The translations under genes were made by a program, and so were the position numbers. The notes under the pieces are model-generated. The model made no database searches, had not been told where the DNA came from, and was given only the letters and a program-made list of their open reading frames with translations. From Mobilicoccus pelagius NBRC 104925 (GTDB lineage: Bacteria; Actinomycetota; Actinomycetes; Actinomycetales; Dermatophilaceae), in NCBI RefSeq assembly GCF_000247995.1, contig NZ_BAFE01000076.1, positions 62,001 through 126,000 on the forward strand: a stretch of 64,000 nt of DNA, in the 5' to 3' direction. Positions within the stretch are counted from its first letter, which is position 1. Each line of letters opens with the position of its first letter. Positions 8,785 to 16,257 of the stretch are shown one piece after another.

Positions 8785-8822
8785 CGTGTCGGCGGGGTCG
8801 GGTCGAGGTGGACACCCACAGA

Positions 8823-8867
8823 CACGAACCGGCACCTCCCGCGCAGGGCGAGGGGCGCCGGTTCGTG
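8823..8867 (-). terminator. Terminator hairpin of the small membrane-protein gene
   Basis: CACGAACCGGC (8823-8833) pairs with GCCGGTTCGTG (8857-8867), with an inner CCTC/GAGG. It begins 26 bp beyond the stop codon at 8893 on the minus strand. Confidence 0.65.
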
Positions 8868-8892
8868 GGCCCGAGGGCCGAAAGCGGTGAGG

Positions 8893-9240
8893 TCAGCGGG
8901 CGAAGAGCGCGTACAGGGCGTTGATGACGGCGAGCGCCGCGCCGGCGTGCATGAGCATCGGCTGGTTCGTGCCCTTCTTCGCACGCGAGTTCGCGATCTC
9001 GCACAGGGCGACGACGGCGAGCGCGACGACGAGCTTGATGCCGACCCACATGTGGTCGAGGCTGCCGCCGCCCATCTCGAGGACACCGACCATCGCGAGA
9101 CCGATGAGGAGCTGCAGGCGCGCGCCCCACACCATGACGGGGTGGATCACCCCCTGGGCGAGGCTCATGACGTATCCGATGACGATCAGCGCGAGCCCAC
9201 CCCAGTGGGCCCAACCGAGAACTTCGAGAGCGGTGGCCAT
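8893..9240 (-). CDS. Small four-helix membrane protein of unknown function
   Basis: The 115-residue protein is almost entirely hydrophobic, with predicted membrane helices at about residues 9-28, 36-54, 65-83 and 97-113, joined by short loops (GGGSLDHMW, NSRAKKGTNQ). No catalytic motif is visible. It stands alone, with its own ATG start and a good terminator downstream. A family assignment is not possible by eye, and function cannot be inferred from the neighbouring gatD operon, which is separated by another terminator. Confidence 0.8.
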   Translation of the reverse strand: MATALEVLGWAHWGGLALIVIGYVMSLAQGVIHPVMVWGARLQLLIGLAMVGVLEMGGGSLDHMWVGIKLVVALAVVALCEIANSRAKKGTNQPMLMHAGAALAVINALYALFAR

Positions 9241-9308
9241 GCGTCCATCCTAGGGGGCGTTCGCGATGCGCCCTCTCACGCAACGTGCGCCGCGGCCCGT
9301 GTCGGGGC

Positions 9309-9338
9309 CCGACGGAGCCCCCGAGGGGGACCCGTCGG
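9309..9338 (-). terminator. Terminator of the murT-gatD operon
   Basis: A compact hairpin follows gatD: CCGACGG / CCGTCGG enclosing CCCCC / GGGGG with a 2-nt apical loop and 2-nt internal bulges. It lies about 45 bp past the gatD stop on the minus strand. Confidence 0.65.
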
Positions 9339-9382
9339 CTCCACGCCGCGGGGGCGGCCCCCTTGCCGCGCGAGGAGCGGCC

Positions 9383-10327
9383 TCAGACCTCGCGGCCCTC
9401 GGCGGCGGCGGTGCGGAGACGTTCGACCTGGCGGAGTCGGGCGTGGTCGGCGAGGGTGTCGTCGATGACGGCAGGCTCGAACGCCGCGCCCGATCGTTCG
9501 ACGGCCTGGCGGAGGAGCCGGTCGATGAACGCGGGGTTGGCGGGGAGCACGGGCCCGTGGAGGTACGTGCCGTAGACGTGGTCGCGGATCGCACCCTCGG
9601 TGCCGTCGCGGCCGTTGTTGCCGCGGCCGTACTCGACGGTGCCGAGCGGTGCCTGGCCCTCGCCACGCTCGGTGGATCCCGAGTGGTTCTCGTAGCCGAC
9701 GACGTCGCCGAACTCGGTGCGCAGGAGCACCGGTCCGATCATGCGGACGTCGTTGCCGCGGGTCGTCACGTCGAGGATGCCGAGGCCGGGGATGACGCGG
9801 CCGGTGTGGGTGCGGAAGTCGTGGCCGAAGAGCTGGTACATCCCGCAGATCATGAGCATCGGCATGCCGTCGCGGGCCTGGGCGGCGAGCGTCGGGCCGA
9901 TGGCGGCGAGGTCCTCGCGCACGCGGTCCTGACCGGAGTCCTGACCTCCGCCGCCGAGGACGACGTCGACGTCGCGGGGGTACTCGCCCCCGGGGTGGTG
10001 CTCGTGGACGACCGCGTCGTAGCCGTGGCGGCGGGCGCGCATCGCGAGGGCGCGGGTGTTGCCGCGGTCGCCGTAGATGCTCATCTCGCGCGGGTAGAGG
10101 TGGACCATGCGGATCGTGCCCTTGCGGGCGCCGACCGCCGGGCCGGCACCGGTGGGGTCGTCGAGGGGGACGTCGACGAGGTCACGGGACTCCGGCCCCC
10201 CGGTCGACGGCGTCGCCGGGGCGTCGCTCGTGGCGCCGAGGGTGTCGTACGAGCCGGACGTGCCGATGCCGTTCGCGCCGGTCGTCGCCGTGGCGTCGGG
10301 GGTGGTGCGGGGTTCGTCGGTGCTCAC
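9383..10327 (-). CDS. gatD: Lipid II isoglutaminyl synthase, glutaminase subunit GatD
   Basis: GatD is the CobB/CobQ-type glutamine amidotransferase subunit that feeds ammonia to MurT, which amidates the D-Glu of lipid II stem peptides. The nucleophile is Cys161 in MLMICGMYQLFG, and the partner His257 lies in GTYLHGPVLPANP; both match the known GatD pair. The first 70 or so residues are a Thr/Gly/Pro-rich extension not needed for the fold, which starts at TIRMVHLYPREMSIYGDRGN. The GTG start (10327) overlaps the MurT stop codon (GTGA), so the two subunits are translationally coupled. The protein acts in the cytoplasm on membrane-bound lipid II. Confidence 0.93.
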   Translation of the reverse strand: MSTDEPRTTPDATATTGANGIGTSGSYDTLGATSDAPATPSTGGPESRDLVDVPLDDPTGAGPAVGARKGTIRMVHLYPREMSIYGDRGNTRALAMRARRHGYDAVVHEHHPGGEYPRDVDVVLGGGGQDSGQDRVREDLAAIGPTLAAQARDGMPMLMICGMYQLFGHDFRTHTGRVIPGLGILDVTTRGNDVRMIGPVLLRTEFGDVVGYENHSGSTERGEGQAPLGTVEYGRGNNGRDGTEGAIRDHVYGTYLHGPVLPANPAFIDRLLRQAVERSGAAFEPAVIDDTLADHARLRQVERLRTAAAEGREV

Positions 10328-11655
10328 TGGCCCTCCTCGCCGAACGCGGACAGGTGGTAGCGGGCGGCGAGCACCCGGCGCAGGTGCATCATCGCGGTGT
10401 ACGTGCAGAAGAGACGCAGCGGCTCCCCGGGGTGGCCGGAGAGGAACGCGTCGAGGGCCTCGTCGAGGTCGGGGATCACCGCGTCGGTGACGACGCCGTC
10501 GTACTCGAGGCGCAGCGCCATGTCGTAGGCGCGGATGCCGCTGCAGAGGGCGACGCCCTTGTCGCGCAGCGACGCGAAGGAGACGTCGTAGAGCCAGCTC
10601 ACGTCGCGGCCGTCGGCGGTGTTGTCGTTGATCGCGATCATCGTCGTGGCGGGGCGCCCGCCGTACGTGCCGAGCGCGACGGTGAACCCGGCGGGGTTCT
10701 TGACGAGGACGAGTTCGAGGGTGCGCCCGTCGCCGAGGTCGATGACCTCGCCCCGCCCGAACGGCGGTTCGACCCGGGCGAGGGCCGTGGCGGTCGTCGC
10801 CGCGTCGAAGGCGTCGCCGAGGACGACGCGGGCGGTGGTGCTCGCGGCGGTCGCGTTGATCATCGCGGCGAGGCCACGCTGCTTGAGGTGGACGGGGCCG
10901 ACGTGGGGGCCGGCGGCGAACTCGACGACGAACTCCTCGCCCTCGTCGGAGACGGGACGCAGCAGCCCGTCGGCACCGGTGGGCGGCGGCGCCTCGAAGA
11001 CGGCGGTGTCGACGTCGGCCTCCCGGAGCTCGGCGAGCCGGTCGGCGATGGAGTCGTGGAGGCCGAAGTACGTGACGGGCGCGGCCATCTCGCGGGCGTG
11101 CTTGGCGACGAACGGGTCGTCGCGGTTGACGACGACACCCTCGGTGGCCTGCACGCCGAGCTTGCGGAGCAGGTCGGCGGTGTAGTCGATCTCGGCGAAC
11201 CGGTCGAGCTGGTCGCGCGCGACGTTGAGGAGCAGCGCGTGCGTGGGGGCGACGACCTCGGCGAAGTGCAGCGCGTGCGCCTCGTCGAGTTCGAGGACGG
11301 CCGCGTCGGCCTTCAACCGGCCCGAGAGCCCGACCTGGTCGAGCATCGAGGAGATGACACCGCGGGTGAAGTTGCTGCCCGTGGGGTTGCTGAACACCTC
11401 GAGCCCGTGCGCCCGCAGGACGGCGGCGAGCATACGGGTGGTCGTCGTCTTGCCGTTCGTGCCCGTGACGACGACGACGTGCGGCACGTCGCGCAACGCC
11501 GTCGCGAGGAAGCGCGGGTCGATGCGTTCGGCGAGGAGACCGGGCATCGCGGACCCTCCCCCACCCCGCAGACGCGCGGCGACGCGAACGGCCTTGCCGG
11601 CGAGGACGGCGACGGGGGTGCGAGGCACGGCAGAAGTTCTGTACGGCACGGGCAA
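10324..11655 (-). CDS. murT: Lipid II isoglutaminyl synthase, Mur-ligase-like subunit MurT
   Basis: MurT is the Mur-ligase-type catalytic subunit: an ATP loop VVVTGTNGKTTTTRML (about residues 61-76), ELDEAHALHFAEVVAPTHALLLNVARDQLDRF, LVKNPAGF, IAINDNTADGRDVSWLYDVSF and a C-terminal DUF1727 region (about 330-440). Partnered with GatD it converts D-Glu to D-isoglutamine in the stem peptide. In Staphylococcus aureus MurT a four-Cys zinc ribbon is inserted in the central domain; no CxxC pair is visible at the corresponding place here (about residues 190-260). The frame begins with TTG (11655), 3 nt after the PAP2 gene stop; GTG codons at 11649 or further in are alternatives, since no strong ribosome site is visible. 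Confidence 0.92.
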   Translation of the reverse strand: MPVPYRTSAVPRTPVAVLAGKAVRVAARLRGGGGSAMPGLLAERIDPRFLATALRDVPHVVVVTGTNGKTTTTRMLAAVLRAHGLEVFSNPTGSNFTRGVISSMLDQVGLSGRLKADAAVLELDEAHALHFAEVVAPTHALLLNVARDQLDRFAEIDYTADLLRKLGVQATEGVVVNRDDPFVAKHAREMAAPVTYFGLHDSIADRLAELREADVDTAVFEAPPPTGADGLLRPVSDEGEEFVVEFAAGPHVGPVHLKQRGLAAMINATAASTTARVVLGDAFDAATTATALARVEPPFGRGEVIDLGDGRTLELVLVKNPAGFTVALGTYGGRPATTMIAINDNTADGRDVSWLYDVSFASLRDKGVALCSGIRAYDMALRLEYDGVVTDAVIPDLDEALDAFLSGHPGEPLRLFCTYTAMMHLRRVLAARYHLSAFGEEGQ

Positions 11656-11658
11656 AGC

Positions 11659-12528
11659 CTAGCGTCGGGCGTCGACGGTCCTCTCGGGCGCGGCGGGCAG
11701 CACGTCGAGGCCCGCCGCGGTGAGACCGACGAGCGTCGCGCACACGACACCCATCGCCGTGAGGACGACGCCGCCGACGACGACGTTCGACGCCTCCCCG
11801 TGCGTGACGAGCCCGGCGAGCAGGAGGAACACGCCCGCGAGGGCGGCGCCGCCGAACGTGGGGAGGGCGTGCCGGGCGAGGGCCGAGGCGGCTCCGCGCG
11901 GGAGGCGGAGGGGTTGGGTCCACGCCGAGTCGACCCGCCGCGACGTGCGGTCGGCGAGGAGCAACCCGAGCCCCGCGAACACCGCACACACCCCGTACGC
12001 GGCGATGACGTCGCTCGGCCGGTGCCACCGCTGGAGGAGCACCGCCGCACCCGTGAGCGTCCCCGCCCCCGCGGCGAGCAGCGCGACCACCCGTCGCCAC
12101 GACGCCGGCACGACGAGCAACGTCGCGAGGACGAGAGAGGTGACGACGGTGACGTGCCCGCTCGGGAGCGTGTTGTCGACGCCAATGCCGTGATCCGGCC
12201 GCGGCAGCACCGCCTTGAGCACCTGCGTCGTCACGTTCGCCCCCGCGACAACGAGCAGCGCCGCGAACGCCCGCGATGCCCGCCGCCGCGCGAGCGCGAG
12301 GAGCACGACGACTGCGAGGACGACGGCGATGAACTCGACGCTCACGAGCCCCAGCCACTCCGAGAGGATCCGCGACGTGCGCCACGGCACCGCCACCGAC
12401 CACCGGCTCCGCTCGTCGGCGCGCTGACCGAGGTGCGTCCACACGACGAGGACGACGCACGCCGCCACCGCCGCCCCACCGAGCGCGACCAGCCACCGCC
12501 CGATCCCGCGGGCATCGATGCGTCCCAT
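11659..12528 (-). CDS. PAP2-family membrane phosphatase
   Basis: The 289-residue integral membrane protein carries the three PAP2 motifs: KAVLPRPD (about residue 105), PSGHVTVVTSL (about 121-131) and RWHRPSDVIAAYG (about 166-178). Several hydrophobic helices flank them. Such enzymes dephosphorylate lipid pyrophosphates (undecaprenyl pyrophosphate), phosphatidic acid or phosphatidylglycerol phosphate. The stop codon is 3 nt from the murT start, so it heads a three-gene operon with lipid II amidation. That favours a role in undecaprenyl carrier recycling, although this is inference. The last two or three helices (about 220-275) extend beyond the minimal PAP2 core. Confidence 0.87.
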   Translation of the reverse strand: MGRIDARGIGRWLVALGGAAVAACVVLVVWTHLGQRADERSRWSVAVPWRTSRILSEWLGLVSVEFIAVVLAVVVLLALARRRASRAFAALLVVAGANVTTQVLKAVLPRPDHGIGVDNTLPSGHVTVVTSLVLATLLVVPASWRRVVALLAAGAGTLTGAAVLLQRWHRPSDVIAAYGVCAVFAGLGLLLADRTSRRVDSAWTQPLRLPRGAASALARHALPTFGGAALAGVFLLLAGLVTHGEASNVVVGGVVLTAMGVVCATLVGLTAAGLDVLPAAPERTVDARR

Positions 12529-12887
12529 GTCCGTTCCACCTCTCCCACCGCACCGCCGACACCGTCGGCGACACTCACGTCACGTCAGACCCCCTCGTCC
12601 CAGCGTGCCGGACCGCCGGGAAGTTCCCCGCCCGACCCGCCACAGCGCTGCTCGTGTGCGCGTCCATCTCCCCGTGGCGCCTCGCAGCCCACGCCGCGGC
12701 CGCGCTCGCACCCTGGTCAGGCCTCGTCCCTGCGGACGAGGGACCGACGCGAGATCTTCCCGTCCCCGCCCCCGTCTGCGTCCACAGCGTCGACCGCCCC
12801 GAGGCGTGCGTCTCCACCGGTCCGGGCCCTCGGCCGGGTGTCGGGGCCGAGGGATAGGCTGGGCACCCCGGACGAGGAGGACGTGCC
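12529..12887. promoter_or_regulatory. 359-bp divergent intergenic region upstream of PAP2-murT-gatD and hemY
   Basis: No convincing gene is present. Near its right end a perfect 9-bp hairpin (CCCTCGGCC 12827-12835 with GGCCGAGGG 12845-12853) abuts a possible -10 box TAGGCT (12855-12860), followed by GAGGAGG (12874-12880) before the hemY GTG. The rest shows no clear repeats or operator. Confidence 0.45.
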
Positions 12888-14327
12888 GTGTCAGGAGAAC
12901 GACCCACGGTGGCCGTCATCGGTGGTGGCGTGAGCGGTCTGCGGGCCGCGCGTCGACTCGCGGAGGCCGGGGCCGACGTCACGGTCCTCGAGGCCTCGCC
13001 GCGCATCGGCGGTCAGGTGCACACCGTCGAGGTCGCGGGCGTGCCCGTCGACACCGGCGCGGAGGCGATGCACCTCGGCGCGCCGGGCGTCACCGACCTC
13101 CTCGACTCCCTCGGCCTCACCGACGACATGGTCACCGCACGCCCCGGCGCGTCGTGGATCGTCACGCCGCGCGGCCTGCGCCGCCTGCCCGCGGGGGTCG
13201 GCCCCGCCGGCCCGACCCGGTTGCGGCCCGTGCTCCGCAGCGGGGTGATGACCGTCCCCGGCCTCGTCCGCGCCGGTCTCGAACCGATCGTGGCGCAGCG
13301 CGTCGGCGGCATCGATCTCTCCCCCGGCGAGGACCGGTCCGTCGGTGACTTCGTCGGTTCCCGGTTCGGCGGCCAGGTCGTCGACCGGTTCGTCGACCCG
13401 CTCCTCGGCAGCCTCCACGCCGGTGATGTCCGCACGCTCAGCCTGCGCGCGACGACGCCCTCCCTCGTCCCGGCTGCGACCGCGGGCCGCTCCCTCGTCC
13501 GCAAGCGTCGCCCGGCCCGCACCGGCGCCGCGCCGACGATGTCGTTCGTCTCCTGGCGCGAGGGCCTCGACCGGGTCGTCACCGCCCTCGCGAGCGGCCT
13601 CGACGTCCACACGGACACCCCCGTCGAGGTCGTCGAACGCCTCACCCCCGGCGAGGGCCGCGAGCGCGGCGGGTACCGCGTCGTCGTCGGCGGCTCCGAC
13701 CCACGCACGCTCGACGTCGACGGTCTCGTCCTTGCGACGCCCGGCGACGTCACCGCCCGCCTCCTCGCCGAGGTCTCCCCCGAGGCGTCCGCGCCGCTCA
13801 CGCTCACCGACAGGGCGTCCGTCGCGACGATCGTCCTCGCCTACCCGCGGCACGTCGTCGAGGCCCTCCCCGCGTTCCGCGGCACCGGCGTCCTCGTGCC
13901 CTCGCGGGTCGGGTCGCTGCTCAAGGCGGCGACGTTCCTCTCGACGAAGTGGCCGCAACTCGACCACCCCGAGTGGTACTTCTGCCGCCTCTCCGCGGGC
14001 CGCGCGGGCGACGACCGTCTCGCCTCCTTCGACGACGACGAACTCCTCGCACGCGTCCGCGGCGACCTCCGCACGATCATCGGCCTCGACGTCGCCCCCC
14101 GCCACGCCCTCGTGCAGCGGTGGCCGCACGCGATGCCGCAGCTCACCGTCGGCCACCCCGACCGGGTCGCGACCGCCCGTGCCGCCCTGCCCGCGGGCGT
14201 CACGATCGCCGGGTCGTCCTACGACGGTGTCGGTATCGCCTCGTGCCTCACCTCGGCGACCCGCGCCGCCGACACGCTCCTCGACCACCTCGGCCTCACC
14301 GCCACGCAAGGAGATCGCCCCGTATGA
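12888..14327 (+). CDS. hemY: FAD-dependent protoporphyrinogen/coproporphyrinogen oxidase HemY (CgoX)
   Basis: This 479-residue flavoprotein oxidises a porphyrinogen in haem synthesis; in actinobacteria the enzyme acts mainly on coproporphyrinogen III. The N-terminal dinucleotide fold is VAVIGGGVSGLRAARRLAEAGADVTVLEASPRIGGQ (about residues 8-43), and the C-terminal FAD segment is LPAGVTIAGSSYDGVGIASCLTSATRAADTLL. The central MTVPGLVRAGLEP and DRFVDPLLGSLHAGD segments fit the family. The GTG start has a GAGGAGG ribosome site 7 nt upstream. The TGA overlaps the ATG of the radical SAM gene. No other haem gene is in view. Confidence 0.9.
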   Translation: MSGERPTVAVIGGGVSGLRAARRLAEAGADVTVLEASPRIGGQVHTVEVAGVPVDTGAEAMHLGAPGVTDLLDSLGLTDDMVTARPGASWIVTPRGLRRLPAGVGPAGPTRLRPVLRSGVMTVPGLVRAGLEPIVAQRVGGIDLSPGEDRSVGDFVGSRFGGQVVDRFVDPLLGSLHAGDVRTLSLRATTPSLVPAATAGRSLVRKRRPARTGAAPTMSFVSWREGLDRVVTALASGLDVHTDTPVEVVERLTPGEGRERGGYRVVVGGSDPRTLDVDGLVLATPGDVTARLLAEVSPEASAPLTLTDRASVATIVLAYPRHVVEALPAFRGTGVLVPSRVGSLLKAATFLSTKWPQLDHPEWYFCRLSAGRAGDDRLASFDDDELLARVRGDLRTIIGLDVAPRHALVQRWPHAMPQLTVGHPDRVATARAALPAGVTIAGSSYDGVGIASCLTSATRAADTLLDHLGLTATQGDRPV

Positions 14328-15547
14328 CCGCCACGCCGCAGAGGGCCGTCCGCCGCCTCAAGCACGACATGGACGACCGCCCGATGATCGTCATCTGGGA
14401 GGTCACCCGCGCCTGCCAGCTCGTGTGCAAGCACTGCCGTGCCGACTCCCAACCCGTCGCGCACCCCGAGCAGCTCACGACGGAGCAGGGCAAGGCACTG
14501 CTGGAGGACATCGCCTCGTTCGGCAAGCCGCTGCCCATCGTCATCCTCACCGGCGGCGACGCGTTCGAACGACCCGACCTGCACGAGATCATCTCGTACG
14601 GTGCCTCCCTCGGCCTCCACATGGCGTTGTCACCGTCGGTCACGCCCAAGCTCACCCGCGCGGCCGTGCGGGAGATGCACACCGCCGGTGCGAACTCGAT
14701 GTCCCTCTCCCTCGACGCGGCGAAGGCCGAGACGCACGACGCGTTCCGCGGCATCTCCGGCGTGTTCGACGCGACGATCGAGGCGGCCCACTGGATGCGC
14801 GAGGACAAGGTGCGCCTCCAGGTCAACACCACCGTCACCCGCGACACGGTGACCCAGCTGCCCGACGTGCTCCGCATCATGCTCGACGTCGACGCCTCGT
14901 TGTGGAGCCTGTTCTTCCTCGTCCCCACCGGCCGCGGCCAGCGCCTCCAGACGCTCGACCCGCCGGAGATCGAGGACGTCCTCCACTGGATGGCCGACGT
15001 CTCCGATATGATCGCCATCAAGACGACAGAGGCCCCGCAGTACCGCCGCGTCCTCACCCAGCGCGCACGGTGGCGCGAGGAGGGACGCGACGCCCGCGAC
15101 CTGCCGAACCGCGGCGACACGTACGCGATGCTCACCCGCGAGACCGAACGCATGCTGGCCGAACGGGCGGAGGAGGGCCACGCCCGCCCCCAGCGGCCGC
15201 CGCGCCCGCCGATCGACATCAACTCCGGCCGCGGGTTCGCGTTCGTCGACCACCGCGGCAACGTCTACCCGAGCGGGTTCTTCCCGCAGGACTGCGGCAA
15301 CGTCAAGGACGTCGGCTTCACCCGCATCTACCGCGAGTCCGACCTCCTGCGGGCCCTGCGTCGCCCCGACGAGTACCACGGCAAGTGCGGCGTCTGCGAG
15401 TTCAACCAGATCTGCGGCGGATCGCGTTCCCACGCCTACGCGGTCACCGGCGACATCCTCGGCTCCGACCCCACGTGCGGGTACATCCCCGACGCGATGC
15501 GCGGACCGCACGAGCGCCCCGGCCACGCGGTCGTCACCCCCGCCTGA
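14324..15547 (+). CDS. Radical SAM/SPASM protein linked to haem synthesis
   Basis: The 407-residue protein has the radical SAM cluster motif at TRACQLVCKHC (Cys31, Cys35, Cys38), the GGDAFERPD segment, and a SPASM-type C-terminus with further Cys residues (PQDCGNVKD, KCGVCEFNQICGGSRSHAY, DPTCGYIP) that should hold auxiliary iron-sulfur clusters. It resembles the AhbD/NirJ-like branch that modifies haem or haem d1 precursors and the TIGR04053-type proteins of unknown substrate. Its ATG overlaps the hemY stop (ATGA, 14324-14327) and an AAGGAG lies inside the end of hemY, so the two are translationally coupled. The pairing suggests a tetrapyrrole substrate or a haem-linked peptide, which is inference. 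Confidence 0.85.
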   Translation: MTATPQRAVRRLKHDMDDRPMIVIWEVTRACQLVCKHCRADSQPVAHPEQLTTEQGKALLEDIASFGKPLPIVILTGGDAFERPDLHEIISYGASLGLHMALSPSVTPKLTRAAVREMHTAGANSMSLSLDAAKAETHDAFRGISGVFDATIEAAHWMREDKVRLQVNTTVTRDTVTQLPDVLRIMLDVDASLWSLFFLVPTGRGQRLQTLDPPEIEDVLHWMADVSDMIAIKTTEAPQYRRVLTQRARWREEGRDARDLPNRGDTYAMLTRETERMLAERAEEGHARPQRPPRPPIDINSGRGFAFVDHRGNVYPSGFFPQDCGNVKDVGFTRIYRESDLLRALRRPDEYHGKCGVCEFNQICGGSRSHAYAVTGDILGSDPTCGYIPDAMRGPHERPGHAVVTPA

Positions 15548-15604
15548 CGCCATCCCCCACCGCCCCTACGCCCCGTCGGTCGTGGGGAACGACGTCGATT
15601 CCGC

Positions 15605-15630
15605 CGGTCACCACGTCGTCGTGGTGGCCG
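15605..15630 (+). terminator. Hairpin downstream of the hemY-radical SAM pair
   Basis: CACCACG / CGTGGTG with a 4-nt loop (15609-15626) extends outward by G-C and G-U pairs to about 15605-15630. It lies roughly 60 bp after the radical SAM stop, between convergent genes. An outer inverted pair ACCCCGTCGG / CCGACGGGGT surrounds it. Confidence 0.5.
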
Positions 15631-15687
15631 ACGGGGTCGACTCGTCTCGGTGCGTGTCCGACCGCGGCCCGCGTCGGGCCCCGCGGT

Positions 15688-16059
15688 TCAGACGGCGGGG
15701 GTGAAGAAGTACGTCGTGTGCTCGACGATGCGGCCGTGGGCGTTGTCGAACCGGAAGAACGCCGCGAACCCCGTCGTCGTCCGCCCGCCGTCCTTGAGCT
15801 CGCCCTCGAACGTGCCGTGCGCGGCGACGGAGGACCCCTCGACGATCATCTCGCGGATGACGTGGCGCCCACCGGCGAGCTTGCGGTCGCGCGTGTAGTA
15901 CGTGCGGATCCCCTCCAGCCCGGTGATCGGCGGGTAACCGGGGCGCCGGTAGAGGATCTCCCCGCCGAAGTAGTCGAGGGCCGCCTCGACGTCGTCCCGG
16001 TCGAGGGCGTCGTAGTAGCCCTGCACCGCCGCCCGCACGAAGGACTGCTCCGCCATCAT
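15688..16059 (-). CDS. SnoaL/NTF2-like protein
   Basis: This 123-residue protein has the single-domain alpha+beta cone fold pattern of SnoaL-like polyketide-cyclase/ketosteroid-isomerase relatives: an N-terminal helix pair (VRAAVQGYYDALDRDDVEAALDYF), then GLEGIRTYYTRDRKLAGGRHVIREMIVEGSSVAAHGTFEGEL and FFRFDNAHGRIVEHTTYFF. Members of this fold range from isomerases to binding proteins, so no reaction is assigned. Two ATG codons in a row (16059 and 16056) follow GAGGAG at good spacing. It stands alone. Confidence 0.8.
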   Translation of the reverse strand: MMAEQSFVRAAVQGYYDALDRDDVEAALDYFGGEILYRRPGYPPITGLEGIRTYYTRDRKLAGGRHVIREMIVEGSSVAAHGTFEGELKDGGRTTTGFAAFFRFDNAHGRIVEHTTYFFTPAV

Positions 16060-16257
16060 CCGCTCCTCACGTCGATCGAACCCGTCCGGCCCAGACTAGG
16101 CCGCGCCACCACCCGCACGGCGCCCAGGCACGCGACGACCCGCGACGACCTACCCGGTCGCTCTCCCCGCCCGGCAGCACCCTCGGACCCGTGCGAGAAG
16201 ACGGCGACGGCCCGGCACGCAGGTCGGACACGGGGCCGGGCCGTCGACGGACGAGCG

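Larger units (their letters stand above)
8561..8790 (+). ncRNA. Candidate structured RNA with a very strong Shine-Dalgarno and a 12-codon frame
   Basis: No conventional gene occupies 8444-8892. The plus strand shows an ordered set of elements: a possible promoter (TTGCGC at 8526-8531, 18 bp, TACCGT at 8550-8555), then GGGAAAGGAGGTGGTCC (8566-8582), which can pair over about 15 nt with the 3' end of 16S rRNA, a 12-codon frame (8587-8625), and nested stems. The stems are CGCGC/GCGCG around the mini-frame stop (8616-8630), the competing pair 8611-8619/8666-8674 (9 bp), 8680-8687/8726-8733 (8 bp) enclosing 8691-8697/8707-8713 (7 bp), and a terminal 13-bp hairpin at 8743-8784. No plus-strand gene follows, so it would be a stand-alone RNA of about 230 nt. 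I do not recognise a named family. Confidence 0.5.

Noticed and set aside
12654-12857. 67-codon plus-strand frame before hemY
   Set aside because: No ribosome site, overlaps the hairpin and promoter-like elements, and the translation shows no family pattern.
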